From: Candidatus Anammoximicrobium sp.
GTDB lineage: Bacteria; Planctomycetota; Planctomycetia; Pirellulales; Pirellulaceae
Direction of reading: 5' to 3'
DNA length: 64,000 nt
Assembly (NCBI GenBank): GCA_012515235.1
Contig: JAAYYU010000148.1
Location: 62,001 to 126,000 of the forward strand
Shown in pieces: positions 16,672-25,402 of the stretch. Numbering within the stretch: the first letter of the stretch is position 1; each line of letters begins with the position of its first letter. The translations under genes were made by a program, and so were the position numbers. The notes under the pieces are model-generated. The model was not told where the DNA came from. It searched no databases and saw only the letters and a program-made list of their open reading frames with translations.

Positions 16672-17832
16672 ATGATCCTCGGTGTTCCCAAGGAGATTCT
16701 GGACAACGAATTGCGGGTCGCAGCGCTGCCGGAGACGGTGGCCGAATACGTGAAGATGGGATTCGAGGTCCAGGTTCAGGCCTCGGCCGGCGAAGGGGCC
16801 CTGCGAGCCGACGCGGAATATGAAGCCTCCGGAGCCAAGATCGTCGGCGATCCGGCGGCCCTGTTTGCCGCCTCGGACGTGATCGTGAAAGTCAAACAAC
16901 CCTGGCTCAACAAGGAGACGGGCAAACACGAAGTCGAGATGATGCGGCCGGGCGCTCTGCTGGTCGCGTTCCTGCACCCTGCGGCGCCGTCGAATCACGA
17001 CACCATCCGGATGCTCGCCGCCCGCAACATCACGGCCTTGACGATGGACGGCATTCCCCGCATCTCGCGGGCGCAGATGATGGATGCCTTGACCTCGATG
17101 AGCACGGTCACCGGCTACAAGTCCGTGCTGATCGCAGCCAACCGCTTCCCGAAATTCATCCCCCTGATCGGCACGGCGATCGGGACCGTCAAAGCGGCCA
17201 GGTTTTTGGTGGTAGGAACCGGGGTGGTCGGCCTGCAGGCGATCGCCGCCGCCAAGCGGTTGGGAGGATCGGTCAAGGCCGTGGACATCCGGCAGGAGGC
17301 GCGCCTGGCCGCCGACAGCCTGGGCGCCAAGATCGCCGGCTTCGACGTGCCGCCGGAGGTGGCCCTGGGCGAAGGCGGCTACGCCCGCGCCTTGCCGCCG
17401 GAATGGCTCGAAAAAGAACTCGCCGCGCTGGGGCCGCTGGTTCAGGAGGCTGATCTCGTGATCCTGTCCGCGCTGGTGCCCGGCGAAGTGGCCCCCGTGC
17501 TGGTCACGGACGAGATGCTCCGGAAGATGAAACCGGGCTCCGTGATCGTCGACGTCGCGATCGACCAGGGCGGCAACTGCGCCGTGAGCGAACCGGGCGG
17601 CGAGACGGTCAGGCACGGCGTCCGTGTGCTGGGACTGTGGAACATCCCCGGCACCATGCCCGTCCATGCCAGTTGGCTGTATGCACACAACCTGTGGCAC
17701 TACCTCGCGAATCTGTTCAAACACGGCTTGGACAAGCCCGACCTGGAGGACGACATTGTGCGTCATTCGTTGGTGACGCACCAGGGAAACATCGTGCATC
17801 CGGGGACGTTGAAGGCCATGGGGCAGAGCTGA
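16672..17832 (+). CDS. pntAA: NAD(P) transhydrogenase subunit alpha part 1
   Basis: 386 residues, the soluble NAD(H)-binding domain I of proton-translocating transhydrogenase. Seen: the N-terminal alanine-dehydrogenase-like start (GVPKEILDNELRVAALPETV), the Rossmann motif VVGTGVVGLQ followed by KAVDIRQEARL, and VIVDVAIDQGGNCAVSEPG. ATG with GGAGGTG 5 nt upstream. It transfers hydride between NADH and NADP+, driven by the proton gradient, to supply NADPH at the cytoplasmic membrane. The split into a separate domain I subunit plus a small membrane subunit is the three-polypeptide form seen in several bacteria. Followed by pntAB after 141 nt and pntB, giving a complete complex. Confidence 0.95.
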   Translation: MILGVPKEILDNELRVAALPETVAEYVKMGFEVQVQASAGEGALRADAEYEASGAKIVGDPAALFAASDVIVKVKQPWLNKETGKHEVEMMRPGALLVAFLHPAAPSNHDTIRMLAARNITALTMDGIPRISRAQMMDALTSMSTVTGYKSVLIAANRFPKFIPLIGTAIGTVKAARFLVVGTGVVGLQAIAAAKRLGGSVKAVDIRQEARLAADSLGAKIAGFDVPPEVALGEGGYARALPPEWLEKELAALGPLVQEADLVILSALVPGEVAPVLVTDEMLRKMKPGSVIVDVAIDQGGNCAVSEPGGETVRHGVRVLGLWNIPGTMPVHASWLYAHNLWHYLANLFKHGLDKPDLEDDIVRHSLVTHQGNIVHPGTLKAMGQS

Positions 17833-17973
17833 CAACAAACGGCGCTTGGGCGCGTTCCCGGCGCCCGGCTCGAAACGCACTTCCCCGGCGTGGCACCGCC
17901 TGTTGGTTGGCCGCGTCCCACGAGGGGATCGCGATTGCGGGATGAGTAACAACGGTGGTCCAGGAGCGATGCG

Positions 17974-18258
17974 ATGGCGGACTTGCTGTTGATGGCCGCG
18001 GTTTTTGCCGGCGCTTCGGTCGTCGGCTATTGGCTGATTTCCCGGATCCCTCCGCGGCTGCACACGCCGCTGATGTCGATGACCAACGCTGTTTCGGCGG
18101 TGACGGTCCTGGGCGCCCTGCTGTTGTTCGCCGACGACACGGCCGCCGTTGCCAAGGTGCTCGGCGCGCTGGCCATCGGCCTGGCCGCCTTTAATCTGGT
18201 GGGCGGGTTTACGATCACCGACCGCATGTTGAGGATGTTTGGCCGACATCATGGATAA
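17974..18258 (+). CDS. pntAB: NAD(P) transhydrogenase subunit alpha part 2 (membrane)
   Basis: 94 residues, nearly all hydrophobic. About three membrane helices are visible (LLLMAAVFAGASVVGYWLI, NAVSAVTVLGALLLF, VLGALAIGLAAFNLVGG), followed by FTITDRMLRMF, the usual ending of this subunit. It supplies the alpha part of the proton channel. ATG with CAGGAG upstream. Its stop overlaps the start of pntB by 8 nt, so the two are probably translationally coupled. Confidence 0.93.
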   Translation: MADLLLMAAVFAGASVVGYWLISRIPPRLHTPLMSMTNAVSAVTVLGALLLFADDTAAVAKVLGALAIGLAAFNLVGGFTITDRMLRMFGRHHG

Positions 18259-19675
18259 TGCTTGGCACGGGATCATCGACCTGGCGATCATTCTGCTCCT
18301 GTTCTTCGGGATTTGGCGATTTCGTGCGCCGCAGACGGCCCGCAGCGGCAACCTGGCGGCCGCTCTCGCCTTGGTGTGTGCGGTGGGCGTGGTGCTGGCG
18401 GGGAACCCGATTCGCGAGCCGGCGGCGGTCGTCCTGGTGCTGTTGGCCGGCGGTTGCGTGGGCTGGCTGGTGGCGCTGCGGGTCAACATGATCCAGATTC
18501 CGGCCATGGTCGCGTTTCAGAACGGGGCGGGCGGAGGCGCCTCGTTTCTGATCGCGTTGGTCGAATTGACGCGACAGGGAAGCGAGCTGGCGTGGGTCGG
18601 GCAATTTTCCGGAGTTCTCGGCATCGTCATCGGCGCCGCCACGTTCAGCGGCAGCATGGTGGCCAGTGCCAAGCTGGCCAGCGTGCTGCGGCAGACGCCC
18701 GTCATTTTGCCCCGACACGGCTGGATTCTTGCCTCGGTGCTGGCCGGCATCGGCATTCTCGCCACGCTGGCGGTCCTCGCGGACGGCCCCGTCGTGCTGT
18801 GCCTCGCGCTCGCCTTGGTCCTCCTGTCGCTCGCGCTCGGCCTGGTTTTTGCGCTCTGGATCGGCGGGGCTGACATGCCGGTGTTGATTTCCTTTCTGAA
18901 CGCCACGACGGGACTCGCGGCGTCGTTCTGCGGAGTGGTCGTGCAGAGCCGCCTGCTGATCGCCTGCGGGGCGACCGTGGGGGCTTCGGGCTTCCTTTTG
19001 ACCCACGCCATGTGCCGGGCGATGAACCGGAATCTGTTCAAGCTGCTGGCCGCCGCCGATTGGCAACCGGCGGCGCAGGGCTCGCAGACCAGCCAGGCGC
19101 CGGCCGCAGCCGAGTCGTCCGCCGCCGCCGGACCTCCGGATTCTTCGCAGCCGTCACCGCTGGAGCGCGCCGTCGCAGCCATCGGCAGCGCGCAGAGAGT
19201 CATCCTTATTCCGGGCTACGGAATGGCGCTGGCGCACGCCCAATTCGAAGTGGTGCAAATCGCGGAGCGGATGAAAGCGTTGGGCAAGGACGTCCGGTTC
19301 GCGATCCATCCGATTGCCGGCCGGATGCCGGGTCACATGCACGTCCTGCTGGCGGAGGCCGAGGTCGATCCCGACATCCTGTTCGACCTGCCAGAGATCA
19401 ATTCGGAATTCCGGGAGACCGACCTGGCTCTGGTCGTCGGCGCGTGTGACGTCGTCAATCCGGCGGCCATTCACGTCCAGGGCACGCCCATCTCCGGCAT
19501 GCCCGTTCTTGCCGCCCAAGAGGCCCGCCAGGTCGTGGTCTGCAACCTGGACGAGAGCCCCGGATATTCCGGTGTCGCAAACCCGCTGTACGCTGATCCC
19601 AAGACGATCCTCGTGTTGGGAGATGCAAAACTCACCTGCGGCCGGTTGCTGAAAGCGTTGGGTTCAGTACAGTGA
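18251..19675 (+). CDS. pntB: NAD(P) transhydrogenase subunit beta
   Basis: 474 residues from ATG 18251; a TTG at 18239 is an alternative start 4 codons earlier. The N-terminal two thirds contain several membrane helices (IIDLAIILLLFFGIWRF, PAAVVLVLLAGGCVGWLVAL, ADMPVLISFLNATTG). A linker rich in Ala, Ser and Pro leads to the NADP-binding domain III with VILIPGYGMALAHAQ, VRFAIHPIAGRMPGHM, LALVVGACDVVNPAA and VVVCNLDESPGYSGVANPL. It completes the transhydrogenase with the two genes upstream. The full domain set is present and no residue looks lost. Confidence 0.95.
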   Translation: MDNAWHGIIDLAIILLLFFGIWRFRAPQTARSGNLAAALALVCAVGVVLAGNPIREPAAVVLVLLAGGCVGWLVALRVNMIQIPAMVAFQNGAGGGASFLIALVELTRQGSELAWVGQFSGVLGIVIGAATFSGSMVASAKLASVLRQTPVILPRHGWILASVLAGIGILATLAVLADGPVVLCLALALVLLSLALGLVFALWIGGADMPVLISFLNATTGLAASFCGVVVQSRLLIACGATVGASGFLLTHAMCRAMNRNLFKLLAAADWQPAAQGSQTSQAPAAAESSAAAGPPDSSQPSPLERAVAAIGSAQRVILIPGYGMALAHAQFEVVQIAERMKALGKDVRFAIHPIAGRMPGHMHVLLAEAEVDPDILFDLPEINSEFRETDLALVVGACDVVNPAAIHVQGTPISGMPVLAAQEARQVVVCNLDESPGYSGVANPLYADPKTILVLGDAKLTCGRLLKALGSVQ

Positions 19676-19844
19676 TAGGACCTGCCGCGGCGGCGGCAAG
19701 GAGCGGGCGTCGTTCCGCGCCGGCCAGCCGCGAAACGCACGCTCTGGAGAGCCAGCCTGACGAAGCGTCGCGAGTTCCGCGACGCTGAACGCCGGACTGA
19801 CGCTGTCTCGCGGAGTTGATTCTCGCACGAAAGGCACCCACCGC

Positions 19845-22800
19845 ATGAAATCGATCGCTACCGTGTTCCTGGGCCTGTTCATCCTTGTCGTGGCCGGCAG
19901 CGCGCGCGCCGAGCACGAGGGCCAGATCCAGATCCTGTTGCTGGGCGACAGCGCGACGGAATCCAGCATCCCGCGGAAGATCGCGCCGCAGGAGCCGCAA
20001 TTCGAGGACGTGGTCCGCATCCTGTTGGCCGCCGAGGGGGACCTGCCGCCGGCCAACGTGATCAACGTGGGGCTGAGCGGCGAGTACATCCGCCGGCTGC
20101 TCGATTCCGGCCGCTACGAGCGGGCGGTGGCCAAGCTGCCGGGACTGGACTACATCTTCATCCGCTACGGCGGCAACGACTACGCCAAACGCGAGGATTT
20201 CCCGGTGAACTTCCCCCAGGACTTTCGCGAACTCCTCGCCCGCCTGCGCCAAGACCATCCGGCCGCCATGCTGATCCCCACGACCAACATTCCCTGGGGC
20301 GAAGATCTGGAGTTGGAGGACACCTGGCCGAAGAAGGCCAACCGGCTCATCCGCCAGGTGGCCGCCGAGGAGAACCTGACCTGCTTCGATCTGTATCCGC
20401 GCTATGCGGCGGAACAGGCCAAAGGCCCGAACATGCTGAACTATCGCCGCTTCCCGTTGGCCAAGATTCCGGAGAAGCTGCACGAACTGGCCCGGCCGTA
20501 TCTGCTGGACTCTCAAGGCAAGGACCCGCACGTCGTCGTCTTGGACAATCGCCTTGACGCGCACTTCGGCGGCCTCCCCGGCTGGTTCGGCGACCGGCAC
20601 CCGAACCTGGCCGGCTATCGCGTCATCGCCGACGAGACGGCCAGATTCTTGACGCCGATCATTCGAGAACGCCGCGGCAAGTGCCCCGCCAGCACCCGGA
20701 TTCGGAAAGGACCCCCGATGAATCTCCATCGCATCTTGCTTGGCATCGTCTTGGCCCTGACGAGCGAGTCTGTCGCCTTGACGAACGAACTGGCCAACCC
20801 GGAGTTCGAGCAGACCGCCGCAGGCCGACTGGTGGACTGGACGCCCCATGGCCGCGGGTATGCGCTCGACGCCGCGGAGGTGCATGCGGGCAAGTTTGCA
20901 ATTCGCTGCGAGACGGCGAACGAGCAGGAAGGGACGGGAATCGCTCAGGTGATCCGTTACGAGCGGCCCGATCGCCGGCCGATTATTGTCGGCGGGTGGA
21001 GCAAGGCGGACGGAGTCGTCGGCGGCGGCGGGGACTACTGCGTGTTTCTGGACGTGATCTACGACGACGGCACGCCGTGGTGGGGCAAGACGGCCGCCTG
21101 GACGCGAGGCACCCACGACTGGGAATACACGGCGGAAGTTTACTGGCCCCAGAAGCCGGTCCGCGAGATCCGCGCGTACGTCTTTCTGCGGCGAGTGCGC
21201 GGCAAGGCCTGGTTCGACGACGTGTTCGTCCATCGCGGCGGCCTTCATGCCACCCAGGTCCGCGTGATGTCCGACTTTCCGCGCTGTCCCCAGGGACAGC
21301 GCATCGGCGCGCGGCTGACGGAACCGGCCGAGTGGCGCGCCGCGCTGTTGGACTCCGGCGGCCGGGAACTGGCTTCCACTCAGGGCCGCGGCGAGACGAT
21401 CGCCTGGACCTGGCGCGACGCCGCAGAATCGCGTCTGGCTGCGTTCCGCCTCACGGCGGAAGGCCGCGACGGACGACGGCTGGACCTGACGACGCCCGTC
21501 GCCGTGCCCGAACGGCGGCAGAACCCGGTTCGCGAGGGCTACGTCGTGTGGGGCGAGAACTCGATGCGAAAAGTGTATCCCACCGAGTATCCGCCCGAGG
21601 ACCGGCGCGCGGAACAGTCGGTCTCGTTGGCCCGGAACGAGTCGGAGGGACTGCAACTGGCGATCACCGGGGCCGACGGCGTCACGCTGCGCGACGTGCA
21701 GGTGAGCGTCGGCCCGCTGACCAACGAGCGCGGCGAGGCTTTCCCGCCTGAAGCGGTCACGGCGCACCTGGTCGGCTACATCTACGTGGAGACGCCGTCG
21801 GGCCATCCGGCGGCCCCAGCGGTGGGCAACTGGTGCCCGGAAGTTCTGCTGCCGCTCCGGCCGTTCGAGGTCGTCGGCGGCCGGACCCAGACGGTGTGGG
21901 TCAACTTTCACGCCACCGAGGCGGTGCCGCCGGGCACGTATCGGGGCCGGGTGCTTGTCAAGCCCGCAGCGGCAGCCCCGGCCGAACTGGCCGTCCGCGT
22001 ACACGTGCGGCGTTTCACGCTGCCGCGCTGTCCCCGCCTGAAGACCGCGTTTGCGATGATGGACGGGTACACGCGGGCCGCGTACGGCGAGATCACTCCC
22101 GCACTCCGCCGCCAGTGCCTGGAGCTGATGCTTTCCCATCGCCTCAACCCGGACGACATCTCGCGGACCGACCCGCCCGCGGTGGCCGACCTGCGGTACG
22201 CCAAAGACCGCGGCCTGACGGCCTTCAACATCCTGAACCTGGTGCCGAAACCGAAAGGCAATCCGCTCTGGACGTGCTATGCGGAATTGAAGGACTACCC
22301 GGCTAATTTCTGCGAGGAACTGGCGCGGCGACTGGACGACTACGTCCGGGAACTCCGCCAACACGGCCTGTCGGAACTGGCGTACGTGTACGGCTTCGAT
22401 GAACGGGGGCCGGAGTACGACGAATTGATCCGGGGCATCTGCAAGTTCCTCAAGCAGCGGTACCCGGAGGTCCGCACGTTCACGACCGCCGGTTACATGT
22501 ACCAGAAACGCCGCACGGCGCCGCCGGAAGACCAGGACTTTATGGATTGGTACTGCCCGCTCACCGCGGCCTACAACCCGGACTTGTCGGCCCGCTTGCG
22601 GCAGCAAGGCAAACAGGTCTGGTGGTACGTGTGTTGTGGTCCGCAGCATCCGTACGCAAACTTCGCGGCCATGGACTATCCGACGATCGAAGGCCGGCTG
22701 TTGGGATGGATGAGCTACGGCTTCCAGGCCGATGGGCTTTTGTTCTGGCACGTGAACTTGTGGCACCCGAACGGGATCATCGCCGGCAGCGATCCGTACT

Positions 22801-23078
22801 TGGATTGGAAACCTGCCTGCGTGGCGCGGATGACGGGCGACGGCTGCCTGACCTACCCCACGCCCGCCGGACCGGTCAGCTCGATCCGCCTGGAAAACGT
22901 CCGCGACGGCCTGGAGGACTACGATTACCTGGCCCTGCTGGCCGACGCCCAGGGCCGCGAGGCCGCCCAGAAGTACGTCGAGCGACTCGTCCACAGCATG
23001 ACCGACTTCAGCCGCGACCCGGCTGCGCTGGCCGCCGTTCGCGACCAGATCGCGGATCAAATCGAAGCAGGGCGTTAG
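19845..23078 (+). CDS. Secreted SGNH hydrolase read in frame into a DUF4091 glycosidase-like protein
   Basis: 1077 residues as one frame. Part 1 (1-275): signal peptide (to RAEHEG), then SGNH blocks GDSAT (Ser36), GGND (109-112) and DRHPN (Asp250, His252), an esterase of the GDSL type. Part 2 begins at ATG 20718 (residue 292), preceded by GGAAAGGA and encoding a second signal-peptide-like segment (LHRILLGIVLALTSESVAL). It continues with a beta-rich carbohydrate-binding-like region (about 300-430), an Ig-like region (LARNESEGLQLAITG) and a DUF4091-type barrel ending RLENVRDGLEDYDYLALL. The internal ribosome site and signal peptide argue for two original genes joined by loss of the first stop codon. 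Translation may still start at both places. DUF4091 proteins are glycoside-hydrolase-like; the substrate is unknown. Confidence 0.82.
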   Translation: MKSIATVFLGLFILVVAGSARAEHEGQIQILLLGDSATESSIPRKIAPQEPQFEDVVRILLAAEGDLPPANVINVGLSGEYIRRLLDSGRYERAVAKLPGLDYIFIRYGGNDYAKREDFPVNFPQDFRELLARLRQDHPAAMLIPTTNIPWGEDLELEDTWPKKANRLIRQVAAEENLTCFDLYPRYAAEQAKGPNMLNYRRFPLAKIPEKLHELARPYLLDSQGKDPHVVVLDNRLDAHFGGLPGWFGDRHPNLAGYRVIADETARFLTPIIRERRGKCPASTRIRKGPPMNLHRILLGIVLALTSESVALTNELANPEFEQTAAGRLVDWTPHGRGYALDAAEVHAGKFAIRCETANEQEGTGIAQVIRYERPDRRPIIVGGWSKADGVVGGGGDYCVFLDVIYDDGTPWWGKTAAWTRGTHDWEYTAEVYWPQKPVREIRAYVFLRRVRGKAWFDDVFVHRGGLHATQVRVMSDFPRCPQGQRIGARLTEPAEWRAALLDSGGRELASTQGRGETIAWTWRDAAESRLAAFRLTAEGRDGRRLDLTTPVAVPERRQNPVREGYVVWGENSMRKVYPTEYPPEDRRAEQSVSLARNESEGLQLAITGADGVTLRDVQVSVGPLTNERGEAFPPEAVTAHLVGYIYVETPSGHPAAPAVGNWCPEVLLPLRPFEVVGGRTQTVWVNFHATEAVPPGTYRGRVLVKPAAAAPAELAVRVHVRRFTLPRCPRLKTAFAMMDGYTRAAYGEITPALRRQCLELMLSHRLNPDDISRTDPPAVADLRYAKDRGLTAFNILNLVPKPKGNPLWTCYAELKDYPANFCEELARRLDDYVRELRQHGLSELAYVYGFDERGPEYDELIRGICKFLKQRYPEVRTFTTAGYMYQKRRTAPPEDQDFMDWYCPLTAAYNPDLSARLRQQGKQVWWYVCCGPQHPYANFAAMDYPTIEGRLLGWMSYGFQADGLLFWHVNLWHPNGIIAGSDPYLDWKPACVARMTGDGCLTYPTPAGPVSSIRLENVRDGLEDYDYLALLADAQGREAAQKYVERLVHSMTDFSRDPAALAAVRDQIADQIEAGR

Positions 23079-23182
23079 CGCGGCAGTGGAAGAGCGCGGT
23101 CCGGGACAGCCGAGCCGATGATGCCCCGCCGGAGAACCTTGCGGTCATGCAGCCTGCTGGCCCGCGCCGCGTGGGGAGGAAA

Positions 23183-24049
23183 ATGAACCGAATCGCCGAC
23201 GAACAGAAACGGCAGAACGATCACAGCCGCGGACGATGGGACCGCTATGCGCCGCACCGCGGCCGCGTGACTCGGTTGCTGGCCGATGCGGCCCCGCCTC
23301 ACGGCGGGTTGTGCGTGTTGGGAGCGGGAAATTCAAACGACCTGGATCTGGCCGCCCTGCTGCAGGTGTACGATCAGGTGCATCTGGTCGACTTGGATCC
23401 GCATGCGCTCCAATCCGGGCTGGACCGCCAGGGGTGGGGGGACACCGAGCGCATCCGCCTGTACGGCAACGTGGACCTGACGTGGATCGCGGATCGGCTG
23501 GCAGTTGGAACTCCGGAGCGGCCGCTGAGCGACGCCGAGTTGGACCTGTGTGCCGAAACGATGGCGGCCCATCCGCCGCTGGACCTGCCAAGTCCCTTCG
23601 ATACGGTTGCCTCGGTGTGCCTGCTGACCCAGTTGATCCAGTGCGTCACGCTCAGCCTGGGCGAACGTCATCCGCGGTGCGTCGAGACGATTCTGCGCCT
23701 GCGGGCCCAGCATTTGGGGCTGCTGCTGGAACTGCTGCGTCCCGGGGGAACCGCCGTGCTGGTCCTGGACTTCGTTTCCTCGCAAACGTGTCCCGAGTTG
23801 CCCCAAGTCCCGGAATCGCACTTGTTCGACAAGGCCGTCGAGCTGATCAGTCGGCGGAACTTCTTCACCGGCGTCAACCCGTTTGTGATCCGTCACCTGT
23901 TTGAGTCCGATCCTGCCTTGACGCCGGCCGTGGACAGCGTCCAGATGACCGCACCCTGGCTGTGGGACTTCGGCCCGCGCGTGTACCTCGTGTGCGCGAT
24001 TGTCATCCGGCGGAAAGCGACTGCACCGCGCTCGCCGGACGACCGCTGA
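23183..24049 (+). CDS. Class I SAM-dependent methyltransferase-like protein
   Basis: 288 residues from ATG 23183 with GGGGAGGA upstream. Motif I-like VLGAGNSNDLDL (residues about 44-55) and VHLVDLDPHALQS (acidic loop, about 64-76) match a Rossmann SAM-binding fold. A later segment LLLELLRPGGTAVLVLDFV resembles motifs IV-VI. No signal peptide. The insert SDAELDLCAETMAAHPPLDL is unlike common families. Neither substrate nor partner is apparent. It follows the DUF4091 protein by 104 nt. Confidence 0.75.
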   Translation: MNRIADEQKRQNDHSRGRWDRYAPHRGRVTRLLADAAPPHGGLCVLGAGNSNDLDLAALLQVYDQVHLVDLDPHALQSGLDRQGWGDTERIRLYGNVDLTWIADRLAVGTPERPLSDAELDLCAETMAAHPPLDLPSPFDTVASVCLLTQLIQCVTLSLGERHPRCVETILRLRAQHLGLLLELLRPGGTAVLVLDFVSSQTCPELPQVPESHLFDKAVELISRRNFFTGVNPFVIRHLFESDPALTPAVDSVQMTAPWLWDFGPRVYLVCAIVIRRKATAPRSPDDR

Positions 24050-24105
24050 ACGGCATCGAAAACGCCCCCCGTGTCTCGGTGAGGCGTCTTCCGCGAGCCT
24101 CCTGT

Positions 24106-24261
24106 TCAGTGCTGGTGATCGTGGTGCTCGCCGCCGTCATGACGGTGATCGTGCCCGTCGCCCTCGTGATGCACGGCGGCCGGCTTGTCGGCCGGCGGCG
24201 GCGAATCACAGCCCGCCAGGCCGAGCGCTGGATGCAAACCAACGCGGGATGGGCGTAGCAA
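24106..24261 (-). CDS. Histidine-rich small lipoprotein-like ORF, probably 5' altered
   Basis: 51 residues from TTG at 24261. A perfect lipobox LAGC (15-18) leads into DSPPPADKPAAVHHEGDG and a His/Asp tail with nine histidines in the last 21 residues. The stop is TGA at 24106. The short N-terminus (MLRPSRVGLHPALGLAGC) is basic then hydrophobic, as in lipoprotein signals, but it is brief. The first codon lies inside a left arm of an inverted repeat (24255-24337), so the native start may have been lost by insertion. Nothing else in 24050-24740 looks coding. If expressed it would be membrane-anchored and bind metal ions. Confidence 0.5.
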   Translation of the reverse strand: MLRPSRVGLHPALGLAGCDSPPPADKPAAVHHEGDGHDHRHDGGEHHDHQH

Positions 24262-24337
24262 CGGTGGTCGAAATAACTTCCCGATTTCGCGAAGGGGTCA
24301 TTCGGTTGCGAGAAGTTATTTCGGCCGTCGTTGCTAC
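24255..24337. repeat. 26-bp imperfect inverted repeat (MITE- or REP-like)
   Basis: Arm 24255-24280 begins GTAGCAACGG and ends AATAACTTC. Arm 24312-24337 is its reverse complement with three mismatches, and the spacer is 31 nt. It could form a long hairpin or be the termini of a small non-autonomous element. It overlaps the start of the His-rich lipoprotein-like ORF. From 24338 to 24740 I see no feature. Confidence 0.7.
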
Positions 24338-24740
24338 GGCGCGTCGAAAAGACCGACGCCTGCGTCGCAGAATTCGACACCCTCGTTCCCGCGACAAACG
24401 GTCGGTTCCCAGATCTTTGTCAGAAAGTCACTGAACCGCCTGTTGAGAAACGAGGACAGGAGCAGTGAGTCAGGGAGGACACGCATTTTGCGGTGGTCGT
24501 TTTTCCTGGAGCTTATCCCCTGCAGCTCGGAGCCCGCCGTTCGGAGCCGATCCCCGTGGGGCAACAGGCTGCGAAGCGCCGTTTCGCGGTTTCCCCGCCG
24601 CGGCACGTCGATTGCTTCGATTTCGGGCGGCGGTTCGGGATCCTCGCTCGCGCGGCTGAAAGTACTGCCGATGCAACTTGGGGTTGGGGAGTGGAACCGG
24701 TTGGCGAGTGGAAGGCAAAGCCGGTCTTGGAACGTAAAAG

Positions 24741-25373
24741 ATGGATGCTTGCGGATTCGTCAAAGCTCGAACGCGCACCGCGTTCACGCTTGTGGAACTG
24801 CTGGTCGTGATCGCCATCATCGGCCTGTTGGTGGCTCTGCTGCTGCCGGCCATTCAAGCCGCGCGTGAAGCGGCGCGGCGGACGCAGTGCGCCAACAATC
24901 TCAAGCAGTTGGGGATCGCGATTCAGAACTACGAACTCCTGCTTCGCGGCTTGCCCCCCGCGGCCCTGGTTGCGCGGCGGCCCGACGGTTCGCTTTGGAC
25001 CAGCTACTTGGGACCGCACGCCCGGATTCTGCCCTTTCTGGAACTGGGCACGGTCTTCCATTCCATGGACATCGACACCTTCTACGGCGACCTGGTGAAC
25101 AAGGAAGCGGTGGGCCGCGTGATCGACGGGTTTCTGTGTCCCAGCGAGATCCGGGACGCGCCGCTGACGCACGCCAAATTCGGCGAGATCGGCGGCGTGA
25201 ACTACGGGTTCTGCATGGGCGACTGGTACGTCTGGAACGGCGTCGATCAGCCGGAGACGCCGACGCGATCCGCCTTTGGCGTGAACCTCAGTCGCCGCTG
25301 GGCCGGTTTCACCGACGGGCTGAGCAACACCTTGTTGATGTCCGAGGTAAAGAACTGGCTTACGTGGAGGTAA
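24741..25373 (+). CDS. DUF1559 prepilin-like protein, C-terminally truncated
   Basis: 210 residues. The type IV prepilin-like N-terminus [20 protein letters not shown] (cleavage and methylation at the Phe) is followed by [17 protein letters not shown] and [14 protein letters not shown], the hallmark of DUF1559 (SBP_bac_10-type) proteins that are vastly expanded in planctomycetes. The family normally runs past 300 residues and ends with a conserved H-x-DG region. Here homology-like sequence stops at [10 protein letters not shown] and the frame ends LTWR. The lost 3' part is not found downstream; the next gene starts only 29 nt later. This suggests a deletion joining the two. Probably a pseudogene or a truncated pilin-like protein. 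Confidence 0.8.
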   Translation: MDACGFVKARTRTAFTLVELLVVIAIIGLLVALLLPAIQAAREAARRTQCANNLKQLGIAIQNYELLLRGLPPAALVARRPDGSLWTSYLGPHARILPFLELGTVFHSMDIDTFYGDLVNKEAVGRVIDGFLCPSEIRDAPLTHAKFGEIGGVNYGFCMGDWYVWNGVDQPETPTRSAFGVNLSRRWAGFTDGLSNTLLMSEVKNWLTWR

Positions 25374-25402
25374 CACAGGAAATAGGAATTGGAGGCGAAG
25401 TG

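Noticed and set aside
19632-23060. 1142-codon minus-strand open frame opposite the SGNH/DUF4091 gene
   Set aside because: It mirrors a well-supported plus-strand gene. Its composition is rich in Arg, His, Gln and Val with no domain, as expected for an antisense frame in GC-rich DNA.
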